Assembly (NCBI GenBank): GCA_026936335.1
Contig: JAPMXV010000044.1
Coordinates: 1-64,000 of the forward strand
Reading direction: 5' to 3'
Origin: Mantamonas sphyraenae
Taxonomy: Eukaryota; CRuMs; Mantamonadidae
Length of the DNA stretch: 64,000 bases
Positions 19,844 through 32,138 of the stretch are shown here, piece by piece. A program made the position numbers and the translations under genes. The notes beneath the pieces are model-generated. The model saw nothing but the letters and a program-made list of their open reading frames with translations, made no database searches and had not been told where the DNA came from. The number at the start of each line of letters is the position of its first letter. The stretch's first letter is position 1.

Positions 19844-22800
19844 ATGTCGATTCTGAAGTGTCAGCACCATAGCTGCAACAACGAGACAGTGCTCATGGTG
19901 TGCTGGGTAACGTCAGCCCCATCTCACGTGTCGCTGGTGTGTCCGACCTGTGTGGCCGACAACGAGTCGATTTCCCTGTACACACCGCGAACAAGACTAC
20001 CTGCAAATCTGGGCGAGCCCGAAGGTGACATGCAAGGGTACGCCAACGTCAACGGTGTCAACCCCGCGAAGGTGGCATGCTGGGTGTCGTCCTATGCCAC
20101 CGCCGTGCGCGCCTCTCCACCTCTGCGAACGTCCATGTGCAAGTACCTTCTCGCATGGCTGGAGGTAATGACAGGCGGGAACGACCCGACCCAGTTGGGG
20201 CCTGAGCCTGGGGAGCAAGGTAAGCTCAAACCGCACTCAATCCCGCTGACAGGAGAGTGGAGATTGCTCACCCGCCCTCTTTGCGCCGGCACACACAGAC
20301 CCCAGCGTCGTCAACACGGCCCTTCTGCGGCAGACCTGGTGCATGGCCATGTTCTGTGACGACGACATGTATGCCGTGGCCTGCAACGATCTCTTCCTTG
20401 CCGCTACAGTGCTGGCAGGCGGCGACGACCTGTGGGGTGACTCGGCAGATTTCCATCACAGCCTCGAGGTCGCATTCGGCTCTGACTTCCCCATCCAGAT
20501 GTTGCATGGTGGTACCCCCCCGCCAGCGGACGCCGCAGGGGTTGCAAAGCTCGCCATGCAAGACGCACTCCAGCAGCGTGTGGGCGAGAGCCTGCAGGAG
20601 CAAGAGCAGCAAGTGCCCTTCGGGGTGCTCTGTTTCCAAGGGGAGCACTACACGGCATGGCTTCCACTGGCGGAAGGGAAATTCCGTGTGTACAATGACC
20701 TTGCGCAGCAGCTGACTGACGAGGAGTGGCCCGCGCCTGAGCGTGCGCCCACGGGTTTCAGGCTGGTCTTTCTCAAGTCTCAACCGGAAGAGGAGTGGCG
20801 GTTGCCGTCTGCCATGGGCACCGTGGCTCTCGACAACAAATCAAACGTGTTCCGCAAGCCCATGGCCATCAGGGGCCCGCGAGTTGTGATGCAGAGCAAG
20901 GAGAGCTCCACCTCAGCTGCTGGAAGGCGTTTGTACGCGCACGCTGCACGGGCTCGAGGGACAACGCCAGCGCCTCAAGGACGGCCACCTTCGACCCGGG
21001 TGCAGGTTGCTGGGTCAACCGCATCTGTGCGTGGGCTCCGTTTCAACCGTGTGCCCGCTACGCAGACATCGGCAGCAGGGCAGCTGACACAGCTTCCGAC
21101 TTCAGCCGGCGACAAGACGCCAGTGACCGCCAAGTGTCTGGACGTGTTGAACGACAACTGGCAACCCCCACCTTTGGCTGACTCTGCTGTCAACGAGGGC
21201 GTGGAGGGTGGTGTGCAGCGTGGCGTCGCTGGGTCGGGGGGAACCCGCCTTGCCGCAGTGTACGTTGGCCTCAGCAGCCTCGCCGCTCGCTACTTGCACC
21301 TCTCCGACCATACCATCACGCATCCCGCCACGTTCACCTCTGCCTGGCAATGGGTCACCACGATCCTCGACACTGTGTTGCCCAGATTGAGCAAGCTGTT
21401 CTCGACTCGCACGGTTGTGGTTGTGGACGACGTCGTGTCCACAGCCGCACTGTTTGCAGGTCGAGCCACGCCAGCCGAGCTGCAACGCTTCTACCAGCAA
21501 CTGAGTGCAGCTGCGTCCCAGGACACCTTCTCCAACGCCAAGCAGCGAGCGTTCGCCGCTCGTGCCACTGTCACCACCCTGGCGCCAGTGATGCGCGACT
21601 ACCTTGCTGCCCATCAAGTGGCAACGATGTCACTGGACGAGTTCGTCAGCAACCAGGCCGTCAGAAATAAGGCCGTCAGAAAGCAGGCCGCCAAAAACCA
21701 GGTCAAGGCCGAGGACGATATCGTTCTGTGCCACCGCGAGGGGCGTCTCATGGCTGGCCTCGCACTCCATGGGTCAGCTCCGGGGCTGCGGGTTGTCAAC
21801 ATCTTCAACGCCCATGTGGTGGACACGAAGGAAGTGCACGCCCAAGCGACGTCATGGAAACTGATAACCTGGGCCAAGGGAGTCAAGAAGAAGCCCAAAA
21901 AGGGGAAGACGACAAAGACCAAATCGCGAGGGAAAACATCGATCAAGAGTGACGACGAAAAGAAGGAAGAAGAGACTAAAGCGCTGAGGCAGCAGCTGCT
22001 CACGGTGGGTCTGGAGGAGACCGAACGTGACCATGGTCCGATGTCGGCCGTCGCCCTGGCGCAAGCAGTCTGCCAGCGGCTTGGAGGAGTGCATGGTCTC
22101 GATCATCAACGCGCGCAGACCGTGATGGAGTCGTTCAGTCGACTGTGTACGCGGGCGAAGGCGCAACCGCGCTCAGTGGAGGAGTTGGCACAAGCATTGG
22201 GCTTGACCGAGGTCAACATCACCTACAACCACAAGCCAGAGCTGAAGAACACCGATGACACCCGTATGCATATGGAGTACAAGCTCGGGCGTGGCCAGAG
22301 TGCACGGAAACGGAAGCTGCACGTGCAGGAGATGCCATTCCATCTCGCACAGGGCATTCACAAGGATGTTGCGAAGGCCATGGTGGGCCAGGAGGACGCC
22401 ACGGAGCCGGACGAGGAGGACTGTGCGGTGCCCTACCTGCTGACGGCGACTGAAGCCGAAATCGAGCAGCTTGTGGAGGAGATTCCCGCTGGCTTTGATG
22501 CATCTGTCTTCAAAAAGAACAAGGAGGAGTCACTCAGTTCCCGTGAGGCCGTTAAAAGGTGGACATCTGTTCCACGTGTGATCACAGCACGGCACGAGAA
22601 ACAACTTGCAGTACTCCTCCGAAAACATGGCCAGGTGCTACGCCCTCCTGCGACCCCATCATCAGCGACCCGTGCGGACCTATTCGAGGTGGCGCTCCAG
22701 ACAGGGGCAACAACAGAGGGCGAGACATTGACGCCGCTCAAGGATGCTTTTTATGACAAGGATGACGGGAAGGGAAGCCAGCGGGGGCGACCCGTCTGGA

Positions 22801-25800
22801 TCCCGCACGGTTTTGATTTCGCCACGCTGCGGCCTTCGGCCACGGCGATCAGGGAGCACGACTTTGTTGAGTACCAGAGCGATCTCAAGAAGAATCTGAA
22901 GCTGGAGGCGAACGTGCGTGGGCTGGGAAAGAGCGAGGCTGACGTGCTTGGAGCGTTGGCGGACTGTATGCTCGTGCAAACAGCCTTGCTTCGAGCATGG
23001 TTCGTCGACCAGGTGATTCCAGAGGTGAAAAAGGACCCAACTGCATGGTTCACTGCGCCTGATGGACGTCAGCAATCGGTGGATGGCAGCGACGAGCAGG
23101 AGGAGGCGGAGCTGGATGAGTCGGAGCTGGATGAGTCGGAGCTGGATGAGGCGGAGCTGGATGAGGCGGAGCTGGATGAGGCGGAGCTGGATGAGGCGGA
23201 GCTGCCAACAGAGGATCAGACGATGATTGACGGGATGGTGGTCGACGGGATGGTGGAAGATCACAGCCGCGTGAAGCCCTTCTACCTGCTCGAAGCGTTC
23301 ACGGCCCTGCGCACAGTGGCGACGCACAACCTCAAGGTACTCAAGGAGAACGTGGACACCCCAGAGGAGCTCAAGTCTGTACGATTTACCAGGAACGGGA
23401 TACAGAAGGCGGGCGATGGTCAACATGGTTTCGACTTTTCCTTCATGGTCACGCGTCTGAAGGTGGATCTTTCGGAGGCGCCCGTGTCGAGCATGGCCAA
23501 TGACATCGCTCGTGCCTTCAATGGCAGCCTGCAGTCGGCCATCTCCTTGTGTGCCTACCCGATGATCGTGGCGCTGATGAGGAACGGGGCGCCCAGCGAG
23601 CTGCCCATGTCCGCCATCGTGGCCAGCGTCGCCGCGCTCATGCGTCAAAGCTATGCAAAGACCAAGAAGGCGTTCCAAACCCACCAGGTGTCGACAAAGG
23701 ACACACGTGACTTTGTGTTCTCTCAGCCCATCCACAAGGCCACAAAGGCTGCTGCCGCGGCTGCTGCTCACTCTTCAGTGGAGGTCCAGGGGCCCTCCAT
23801 GGATGTGCAGGAGTCCTCCATGGATGTGCTGCCCTCTGTGGATGTGGAGTCATCCATGGATGTGCAGGAGTCCTCCGTGGATGTGCTGCCCTCTGTGGAT
23901 GTGGAGTCATCCATGGATGTGCAGGAGTCCTCCGTGGATGTGCTGCCCTCTGTGGATGTGGAGTCATCCATGGATGTGCAGGAGTCCTCCGTGGATGTGC
24001 TGCCCTCTGTGGATGTGGAGTCATCCATGGATGTGCAGGAGTCCTCCGTGGATGTGCTGCCCTCTGTGGATGTGGAGTCATCCATGGATGTGCAGGAGTC
24101 CTCCGTGGATGTGCTGCCCTCTGTGGATGTGGAGTCATCCATGGATGTGCAGGAGTCCTCCGTGGATGTGCTGCCCTCTGTGGATGTGGAGTCATCCATG
24201 GATGTGCAGGAGTCCTCCGTGGATGTGCTGCCCTCTGTGGATGTGGAGTCATCCATGGATGTGCAGGAGTCCTCCGTGGATGCGCAGCTCTCTGTGGATG
24301 CGCAGCGCTCACAAGGTGTACCTCCATGGGACCCGTACGAGGAGGTGTGCGCAAGTCTCTCGGATCAACTCGGCAAGCACGTGCGTGGCAAACGGGACGC
24401 GTTGTCTGTGCTGTTGGATGTGATGCTCAAGCCCGACCTGAAGACCAATCTCAAAAGCACACAAGCAAAGCGCGCCATTGCATCGACAGCAGCATCATTG
24501 GACTGTGTTGACGCGATGTTTCCCGGTCCGGTTGACATTGGCGGCCAGTTCGTCTTCGGCGCGTACTCCGTCAAGACGTACGCGTTTAAGATCTTTGTGA
24601 ACACCATGGAAGCAAGGTGGAAAGCCCATGGAAAGCCGAACGGGAATGCCAACCCAGATGACCCCCAAGACGCCAACCCGGACGCCAACCCGGACGCCAA
24701 CCCGGACGCCAACCCAAACGACCCCCCAGACGCAAACCCGAACGCCAAGTCGGACGCCAATCCGGGTTGGTGGAATGCACTGAAAGAACGCGAGTGGGTT
24801 TTGACGGATGAGGCCATCCCGAGTCTCCCTAAATGGCTCAAGCAGGCAGTGTATCGGTGTCGGTATGCTCGTCGCATGCCAGAAAACAACAGTGACGAGG
24901 ATCTGCCCAACAAGCACTGGGCAGGGAAACGGCCGCTGCGAACAGTTCCCGTGAAGTCAATACTCATGCTCACGCGCGGCGTTGGCACGAAAAACGCAAG
25001 GTGCCTGCTGAAGAACGTCAGCGCCAGCAGCATGCGCATGCTCTCTGGTGGAATCGCCGCTCAGGGCAAGTACAGACGAGCGTTTGTGTTACAGCCACCA
25101 AGAGTTCACACTCTCCTGCCTTCACCGGCGAGCCTCGCAACATTGATCAGGCCAAGGATGGCTCATCTCCTGCCCCTTCTGCTGGACCCCAAGAAGAACG
25201 CGCTGATTGCCCTTGCCGTACTGAAGCCCACGGGCATGCCAGACACGTGGACGACCGAGATCAAGAAGATTGCTCCCGGTTTCCCGAAGTACCCCGTTCC
25301 GAAGCGTGGCTTGGTCGAGCAGGTCAAGGCCTTTGCCAAGAATGGATACGCAGTCCTTGAGCATGCACGCAAGGTGCTGTGGATCAGCATTGACCCTGGT
25401 CGTGGACGCGACTGGGTCGAGGCGATCTTTGTGCGGGACGGCCAGCTGTATGTGGCCACCTTGCCCCTGGACAGCCACGATGTGCAGGCACACAAGGCAG
25501 GGCAGGACCGAGTGCTGGCGTCGTACACGGACTTCAAGGAGGAGTACAAGCAACGTGTCTTCGGAAAAGATTTGCACAAGGATGCGAAGCACATGCGTGC
25601 GCAGTACGCAACGTTTCGCAAACGAAGGATGGCAGGCGTGCGTGAGATGATCTCCGTGATCCACAAGTTCCGCGCGCATCTGGGCCTGGAGCAGGTGATT
25701 GTGCTGCAGCCGACAAAGACGTTTGGCGGACGCGGGAAATCGCAGGAGATGCGGGAGATGCTGGCCAACCACTTTGTCGTCATTGCAGCAGACGAGAGGT

Positions 25801-26261
25801 ATACATCGCAGCAGTGCTTCTGTGGCAGCGCTGTCGACAACTTGGACGACTTTGGCGCTGAGAAGTTTGGGCGATGGCGGACGTGCAGCAGCCACTGCCT
25901 GTCGGACATCGACTCCAACATGTTTGACGCCACCAAGCAGCTCAAACGCTTTGCACAACGGCACGCATGCAAAGAGATGGAGGGCGAGGGTGAGCACAAC
26001 TTGCACCAGGCAGTTCAGAGAGACCGAGGCTCTGCACACTGCATCTTCTGGCGGCAGATGCTCTTCTTTGTCACAGGCGTCTGGATGGAGAAGCCAACAA
26101 AGAAAATCAAGGTGCAACGCAAGGCAGCAGACAAGGCAGGCGAGAGAAGCAAGAAGAGAAGAGATGAGGAAGTGGGGGAAGAAGAGGATTCGGGTGGGTC
26201 ACAACCACAACAGCATGCTCCCAAGCGACAAAGGGTACCAAGCGACGAAGGAGGCAAATGA
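19844..26261 (+). CDS. Fanzor Fz2: large fusion with zinc-finger, possible protease-like and RuvC regions
   Basis: Exons 19844-20219 and 20299-26261 join in phase (intron with CTGAC before the AG) to give about 2,112 aa. Residues 6-36 hold a Cys-rich CQHHSC...CPTC motif. Residues ~125-260 include TWCMAMFC and GEHYTAWLPLAEGKFRVYND, whose Cys and His/Asn boxes resemble a USP/papain-type fold (tentative). A Lys-rich linker, 15-bp, 57-bp and NPDA coding repeats, and helical segments follow. The C-terminus is TnpB/Fanzor-like: D1824 in WISIDPGRGRD, the RuvC-II position VIVLQPTKTFGGRGK without an acidic residue, E1958 in AADERYTSQQC with zinc cysteines, and SDIDSNMFDATKQL. Loss of acidic residues in the middle region makes a FEN-like module unclear here. 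I found no TIRs around it, so its element may be decayed. Confidence 0.8.
23107..23204 (+). repeat. 15-bp coding repeat (ELDEA/ELDES) in Fz2
   Basis: About seven in-frame units of GAGCTGGATGAGGCG/TCG type, giving a highly acidic EAELD repeat. Confidence 0.9.
23793..24305 (+). repeat. 57-bp coding minisatellite, nine units, in Fz2
   Basis: Nine 57-bp units (19 residues each, SSMDVQESSVDVLPSVDVE type). The internal seven are essentially identical and the outer two diverged, which indicates recent homogenisation or expansion. The frame is kept throughout. Confidence 0.95.
24671..24766 (+). repeat. NPDA coding repeat in Fz2
   Basis: Short in-frame tandem repeat of 12-bp AACCCGGACGCC units giving NPDANPDANPDA, degenerating at its 3' end. 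Confidence 0.85.
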
Positions 26262-26391
26262 TCGGCCTACAGATCCAAATCCACAGGCTTACCCATACTA
26301 CCTTGTCGCACCATGTGGTGCATCGACTAGCCGAAGGCCATGTGCACAGCCATGTGGCCAATACAATACCCCGCTCGCGCCCCGCCCATCC

Positions 26392-27736
26392 TCAAAAATC
26401 AAGCTCCGCCGTCGATCCCCCCAAACTCCCACACGTCACCTCCTTCGCCGCCCGACTACTGCTCGCGCCGCTCTCCGCCTCGTTCTCCTTCTTTGCCGCT
26501 GCCGTCGCTGCACTTGTCGATCGCGACACCTCCGGAGGCAGATAAAACTTCTCAATCACCATCTTTCGCCGTTTCACACGGAACAGATGCTCCAGTGCCG
26601 CCGGTGCCTGCGCTCGAAGGCTGTTGAACACGGGTAGCTTCCTCACATACAGCATTCCTTGGTAGTCTTGGAACGGTTCAGCCACGCTTGCCCCTTCCTC
26701 GCTCGCAAAGCTCTTCAGCGACACCACCGCGTCTGCAAGCGCGTCCACTCGCCTCACAAACGACGCATCCAGTCCATCCACAGGCACACTCACCATCAGT
26801 GTCGCGTGCGAGCCCTCGCTCGACCGCAGCAGCCCACGCACCCCACGCAGAAACACAACCAACTCACGCTGCCGCTCGCTCTTGGCCATGTCACCCCACA
26901 GCACAGATCCAAACGAACCCACGCACAAACGCACCACTCTTGTTTTCGCCTCTCCGCCCCCTCGTCCTTTCCCCACCACCCCCTGCACCTCGTCTGCCAG
27001 CTCCCCAAAGAAGCCCTCCTCCCATGCCTCCTCCCGCAGTTGCCGTGCCCCAATTCCCTTCAGCCCTTCCACCTCCTCTTGCATCGTCCGGCTCAGGTCG
27101 TACGTGTGGCAGTACACTGCCCCTGAGGATGCCCCGCGCACAAGTCCCGCCCGCTTCCGTGCCTCCCGCTCTTCCGACGCCTTGACGTACTTTTCGTACT
27201 GCCACGCAATCTTCATCTCCTCCCCGCCATTCTTTGTCCCTCCGTCCTCCTCCACACCTTCTCCTTGTTGACTCTTCCCCTCCGCTTCCGCCGCTTCCGC
27301 CTCCGCTTCCGCCGCTTCTTCCAGCGTCACATTTCGTGGAAGCGAGCTCACCAACCGTCCAGCCGTGTGGAATGTGTCTCCGCTCACCATGTGCACCACC
27401 TGACCCTGGCTGGCCCCTTCGCTCAGGTAGTACTTCAACACATGGTTGTAAAAGTGCGTCTGTGTGTCCTCGTGCACAACCACCACGCTCCCCAGAGGCA
27501 CTCCCCCACCCAAGATCACTACACCATCCCATCGCCCTCCATGTCAGCACTCATTCTCCCATCTTGACACTCCTGTCATCCCCAACGCCCCTTCCCTCTC
27601 ACCCACAGTCCAGATCAGGCAGCCCGCTCGACGTCAACACCGTCCCGTTGTGCACAGACACCTTGGTTCCCTTTGGCAACGCAGGCCCCTTTACTTTACG
27701 CGTGAACGACGACCGCTTCTTCCCTCGCTGACTCAT
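26392..27736 (-). CDS. ELP4: Elongator complex protein 4 (PAXNEB family)
   Basis: Exons 27736-27607 and 27518-26392 join in phase to give 418 aa. The splice (donor GTGGGT, acceptor preceded by CTGAC) creates the diagnostic SSGLPDLDLILGGGVPLGS, the RecA-like fold entry of Elp4, in which the Walker A is degenerate. Other Elp4 blocks are KIAWQYEKY, the YCHTYDLS stretch, LRRSSEGSHATLMVSVP and QDYQGMLYVRKLPVFNSL. Elp4 pairs with Elp5 and Elp6 in a hexameric ring that binds tRNA in the Elongator wobble-uridine modification complex. The first exon is basic (MSQRGKKRSS). The gene lies 30 bp from the stop of the TRP-like gene on the same strand. Confidence 0.9.
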
Positions 27737-27766
27737 CCCTTTCTGTGGTGCACCCACTCGCGCACC

Positions 27767-30700
27767 TCACTCCTCCCTCTTCCCCCACATCTCCCGCAGC
27801 TCCTGCACGTCTACATGCAACTCCACCGTGCTTTGCTGCACCTCCCGTATCTCATCCCTCATCGAAACCACTTCATCCAGCTGCCGTGCCACATGCCGCA
27901 ACAACTCAGCCTCCGTGCCTGCCAACCCACCGCCCACCGTCGCCGCCGTGCTGCCCCCGGCAGAGTTCCTCGACCATGACGACACCATCTTCCGCCCACG
28001 CATAAACGTCGGATATGCACTACGCGTAGACACCCCTTGGCCGTCCAGGCCCGTTCCGCCCACAAGGCTCTCGTTCCCCACATTCACCCGCTGGCCCACC
28101 GCCATCGGATTCGTCAACAACGCCAGGCTGCCTCGCCTCCCTCTAGATTGCCATCGACTCCGTGGCCCGTCCCCTACGCTTGTCCTTCGCTGCGACACAC
28201 TGCTGCGTCGTCGCCCCGCCTGCCCATCCAACTCCTCCACCTCCTCCTCTTCCGACCCGTCAGCCGACATCCCATGGTGATGCGTGTGGCTACGTACCAT
28301 AACATGCCCAGGGCTCTTCCGCTGCTCCATAGGACTCGGCGCTCGCTGGCCAATCTCGTGCCCGTGCAGCACCGCCTCCCCTACATCTCCCACGTGCAGC
28401 TCCGCCTTGCTTTTCCCCATACCCAACGACGAGCTTTTCCGCATGCTCGCCTCTTGAGCAACCGTCCCTCGCCCTTGGATCTTCTCCTGCCGGAGCTCGT
28501 ACTCTGTCCAAATCAGAAAAGTGCTCTCAAACTCCTTGATTTTGCTCGCCCTGTCCTGAGCCAGCAGCGCGTCCACCTCGTCTGTCACTCGGCTGTATGA
28601 GTCCGACAGCACAGCCACAATCAGCGAGCTCATGATCAGAAACGCAACCACGTAGAACAGCATAAACAGCAGCCGGTACACAAACCAGTTGATCGAGTCC
28701 AGACCCGCCACGTGCTCCGTGTCTCCGTACAGCATCTGCATCAAACTCATCATTGTGCGCGCAATCGTCGAGAACTGGAAGCTCACTGTCGAGAATGCCT
28801 GGAAAAACGCAAACGTAAACGCCGCCACAATGATGCCCAGCAGCAGCATAAAGTGAGCCACAAGCCGCAGCATCAGAAACAACGCCTGAATGATCGTGCC
28901 CGTCAGCCCGTTCCACCCGCTCATGTACTTCAGCAGCTTAAACAGCGCCACAAACAAACTGAACGAAAACGCACTCGACGACACACGCAGCGTCTCCGCC
29001 AGCGGCACCATGTTCACGTACTTGCCGCTTGGATATGCCTTCAGATCCAAGCTGTCCAGCGTGCTGCTGTACGCAAGCACCGTCGCCAGATACCACGACA
29101 CAACCAGGGGCACAACCAAATCCAACCGGTTCCACCAGTCGCTCCACCAGAACCGCACCCCTCGCGCTCCATACTCGTGCACCCAGCTCCAAATCTCCCT
29201 CATTTCCACCGCCAGCGCCGTAAACGCAATCACCAGCGTCAGGATCGACGTCGCCAGCAGCACCCCGGACGGACGCGTGCCCGTCGACTCGAATGAGAAC
29301 GACTTGCGCACAGATCCCGACGACGAAAACTCAAACAGGATGCGTGCAATCACCATCGTGTCCTGTGACGGGTCGTACACCGTAAAGTCCGCCATCACAG
29401 CCATCGTGTACCTGTCGATCCAGTGTTCTCGCTCCAGCTCCTGCAGCCGTGACATCACCCCGGCTTCCGTGTCCATCACCACCAATTGCGTAAACGCCAG
29501 AGGCGAGTAGATAAGAAATTCCCCCTGGTACGAGCTCTCCATGTTGCCAAACGGCCCGCCCAGCACCTCGGTGTCTCGCGAGAATGTCGTGTTTCCCGAC
29601 GCCGACTTGAACGATGTCGTGTTCGACGTCACAGATACGCCTGCATACTCCATGTACCGCTCAAACGTCGACACCTCATTCCTCCGCCGGTGCTGCCTCA
29701 GCCGCACCGTGTTGCCCAACAACCGCCGGAACGGCATCAGGTGTGTCGCATTCGTCGGAATCAGCGTCGATGCCAGTGGTCCTGCACACCACTGCCAAAA
29801 GTCCGAAGGCACCTGCACGTCCACGCTCGATTCCGACACCGTCGGCCGCATCACTGCGTTCGTCAGCTCAAACAGCGACACCCGCCGGTTCTCACCCGTT
29901 GCCACCATCAGCAGCAGGATCATCAGCAGGTACGTCACCAGCGCCATCGTGTTGAATTTGAGCGCCGTGTGCGGCAGAAACCCGAGCAGTCCCGATCGGT
30001 GCGGTGCACCCACGTGTGATCCGTGCGTGTACCACCGCGCAATCACTGCCTGCACGTGCCGCGACGTGAAAAAGTCCGTCTGGTCCGACCCTAAATACAA
30101 TGCCGTCGACAGCACCGACTTGCCGTCATGGTTGCGTCTGTTCATCAGGGCCACGCACTGTGCAAACGACTGCCGCTCAAGCAGCAAGTCCACAGTCTCC
30201 GATGGGTGCTGCTGCATCGCGCATGTGTGCAGAGGAGTGTTGCCCTTGTCGTCCGTACAATCCAGGCGCGGCGATGCCACAAGCAGGTGCCGAACCATGC
30301 TCACGCTTCCGTGTTCCACGGCGACGTGCAGCGGCGTCTTCCCTCCGTACAGCTCTCCCGTGCTGTCGATGATCCGCTCGTCCAGCTCCAGCCCAGCCAT
30401 AACCTCCAGCATATACGTCGCGTCGTAGACAGCTGCCACATGCAGCAACGACCCCGCTTGCGCTGTGTGCACCGAAAACACAGACCGCCCGTACCTCTCT
30501 GCAAGCGCCTGTATCGTCGACAGCGGCGCGCTACGACATGCCAGGTGCATGGGCGTCGTGCCAAACCCGTTTGTCCCTCGCAGCAGGTTCACCACAGCCT
30601 CCTCTGTCGGCGCTTGCTCCGAAAGCATCCCCAAAATGTTCAGCTGCTCTTTTGCAAACGCCGGGCCCCCAACCGTTGTGAAAAGGTCGTGCCACGGCGT

Positions 30701-31793
30701 GTTGCCAAACTTGTCCCGTGCTTGGTGGAGATGCGGAGCCTTGCGCAAGCAGCGTCGCACCACGCTCACGTGAAAGTGTGCACACGCGTAGTGCAACACA
30801 GACTTCCCCGTGCCCAGCTCTCGCACAGCCCATCGTTCCTCCCTCGCCATCTCCAGCCGGTCCATAATAAACTCAAACACATCTACCATCTGCCACTCCA
30901 GTGCCAGGAACATGCACTGAATCTTTACCTCTTCCTCGCTCAGCGTGTCCACGTCCCACTCCTCGCTCGCCCCAGCCGGCACCGACGGCGTGTACTCCCC
31001 ATCCTCCAGATGACTGTGTGTGCGTGCGTCCGTGTGAGTGCGTGCGCCCGTGTTCGCCCTGTGTCAGCTTCATATGTGCCCGCGATCCGACACACGCCTC
31101 CAGAACACGGCGAAAGAAAAAAACGCACTGTGGCAGCTCCGTCGCCTGCAGTTCCTCCGACGCCATCCTCCACATCTGTGGCGTAAACACGTTGCCCTGC
31201 TGTCCCTCCATCATGGCAAGCAATTCCATCACCATGCCCTGTCCCATCGACCGCCCATACGTGTACGGCAGATCACCTTTGTGCCTCAACATTGCCTCGC
31301 GAACAAGCTCGCCTTGCTGCCCTGCGTCCATCGCCTCTATCCGCTCCCGCACCTGCTCCAGCGCCTCCAGATCACCATGACGCACCACGTTCAGCACGCC
31401 CACGTCCACAAACGCCCGCTTCCATCGCGCATTCGCCCCCCGCCCCTGGCTCCCCTGCAACTTTTGTTCACTTCCGCGCAACGTGTCTGTGCCTTCTCGT
31501 TCGGCCCCGTCCATTGATCCTGGATGCACCCGTTTTCCCTTGGCCGCCCACCCGCCTTTCTCTCGCTCGCCTGTTGACCCTCTTCCCCTCCGCTGGCCTT
31601 GCTCTTCGTCCTCCGATTCCGAAGACGCTTCTTCCTCAAAACCCGACTTCCTTCCATCCCCTGGCCGCCGCCTCCTCCTCCCCACCTTCTGCACGCCTTT
31701 CCGCCCCGACGGCCCCTTTACCGAGTCGATGCTCATGATCGTTGCCATCTCTGCAGACTCTGCTTCGCTTGCATCCGAGCTGCTTTCAAGCAT
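27767..31793 (-). CDS. Ankyrin-repeat TRP/polycystin-like cation channel
   Basis: Exons 31793-31096 and 31013-27767 join in phase (about 1,314 aa; an upstream in-frame Met at 31922 is possible). The N-terminus is acidic and Arg-rich. Ankyrin repeats run from about residue 145 to 560, with motifs such as GTTPMHLACR, GKTPLHVAVEHGSVSMVRHL and GNTPLHTCAM. A first membrane helix (TMALVTYLLMILLLMVATG) is followed by a large extracellular polycystin-type loop with several N-glycosylation sites. Five more helices follow, with the pore region FSTIARTMMSLMQMLYGDTEHV and last helix VVAFLIMSSLIVAVLSDSY, as in PKD2/TRPML channels. The C-terminus has a Ser/Arg-rich region and a coiled coil. Ankyrins on a polycystin-type core combine TRPA/TRPC-like and TRPP-like features. 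Ion selectivity cannot be read from sequence. Confidence 0.85.
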
Positions 31794-32138
31794 TCCTCCT
31801 CTTGGCCTCCAGAGTTCTTTTTCCTGCCCTCGCGCTCCTGCCCATTCCCGACGCAATCCAAACCCCGCCACACACGATCCTACCCACCTCCCACTCATCC
31901 CCGACGCAGCACCCATCTTCATTCCCCGTTTCCCATCCCTTCACCACCCTCACGTCCCCGCCCCATTCCACTGCGCCACCGCAACCACCATCATCAACAT
32001 GTTCGTCCCCATTCCAATGTTTCCCCTCCCACCACAACCCAACCAACACCCCACCGACGCCCCACCAACACGGACCTCCCTTCCCGTCCTCGCTGACACT
32101 CGATCCCTCCCGCCCCCCGCACAACCTCCACCAGGGAC

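Noticed and set aside
23700-24310. A CRISPR-like array
   Set aside because: The 57-bp units are directly adjacent with no variable spacers and lie in a coding frame of a nuclear eukaryotic gene.
23638-24354. Minus-strand and alternative-frame repeats (HPQRAAHPRRTPAHPWMTP and others) over the 57-bp minisatellite
   Set aside because: Any 57-bp repeat stays open in several frames; only the Fz2 frame is continuous with conserved domains.
26262-26391. Right end of an Fz2 element
   Set aside because: I looked for the shared TIR and for inverted similarity to 18529-19843 and found nothing above chance; only repeated CATGTGG-like words.
28712-31517. Several His/Gln/Arg-rich plus-strand frames opposite the TRP-like gene
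   Set aside because: Antisense shadows; no domain and no splice signals.
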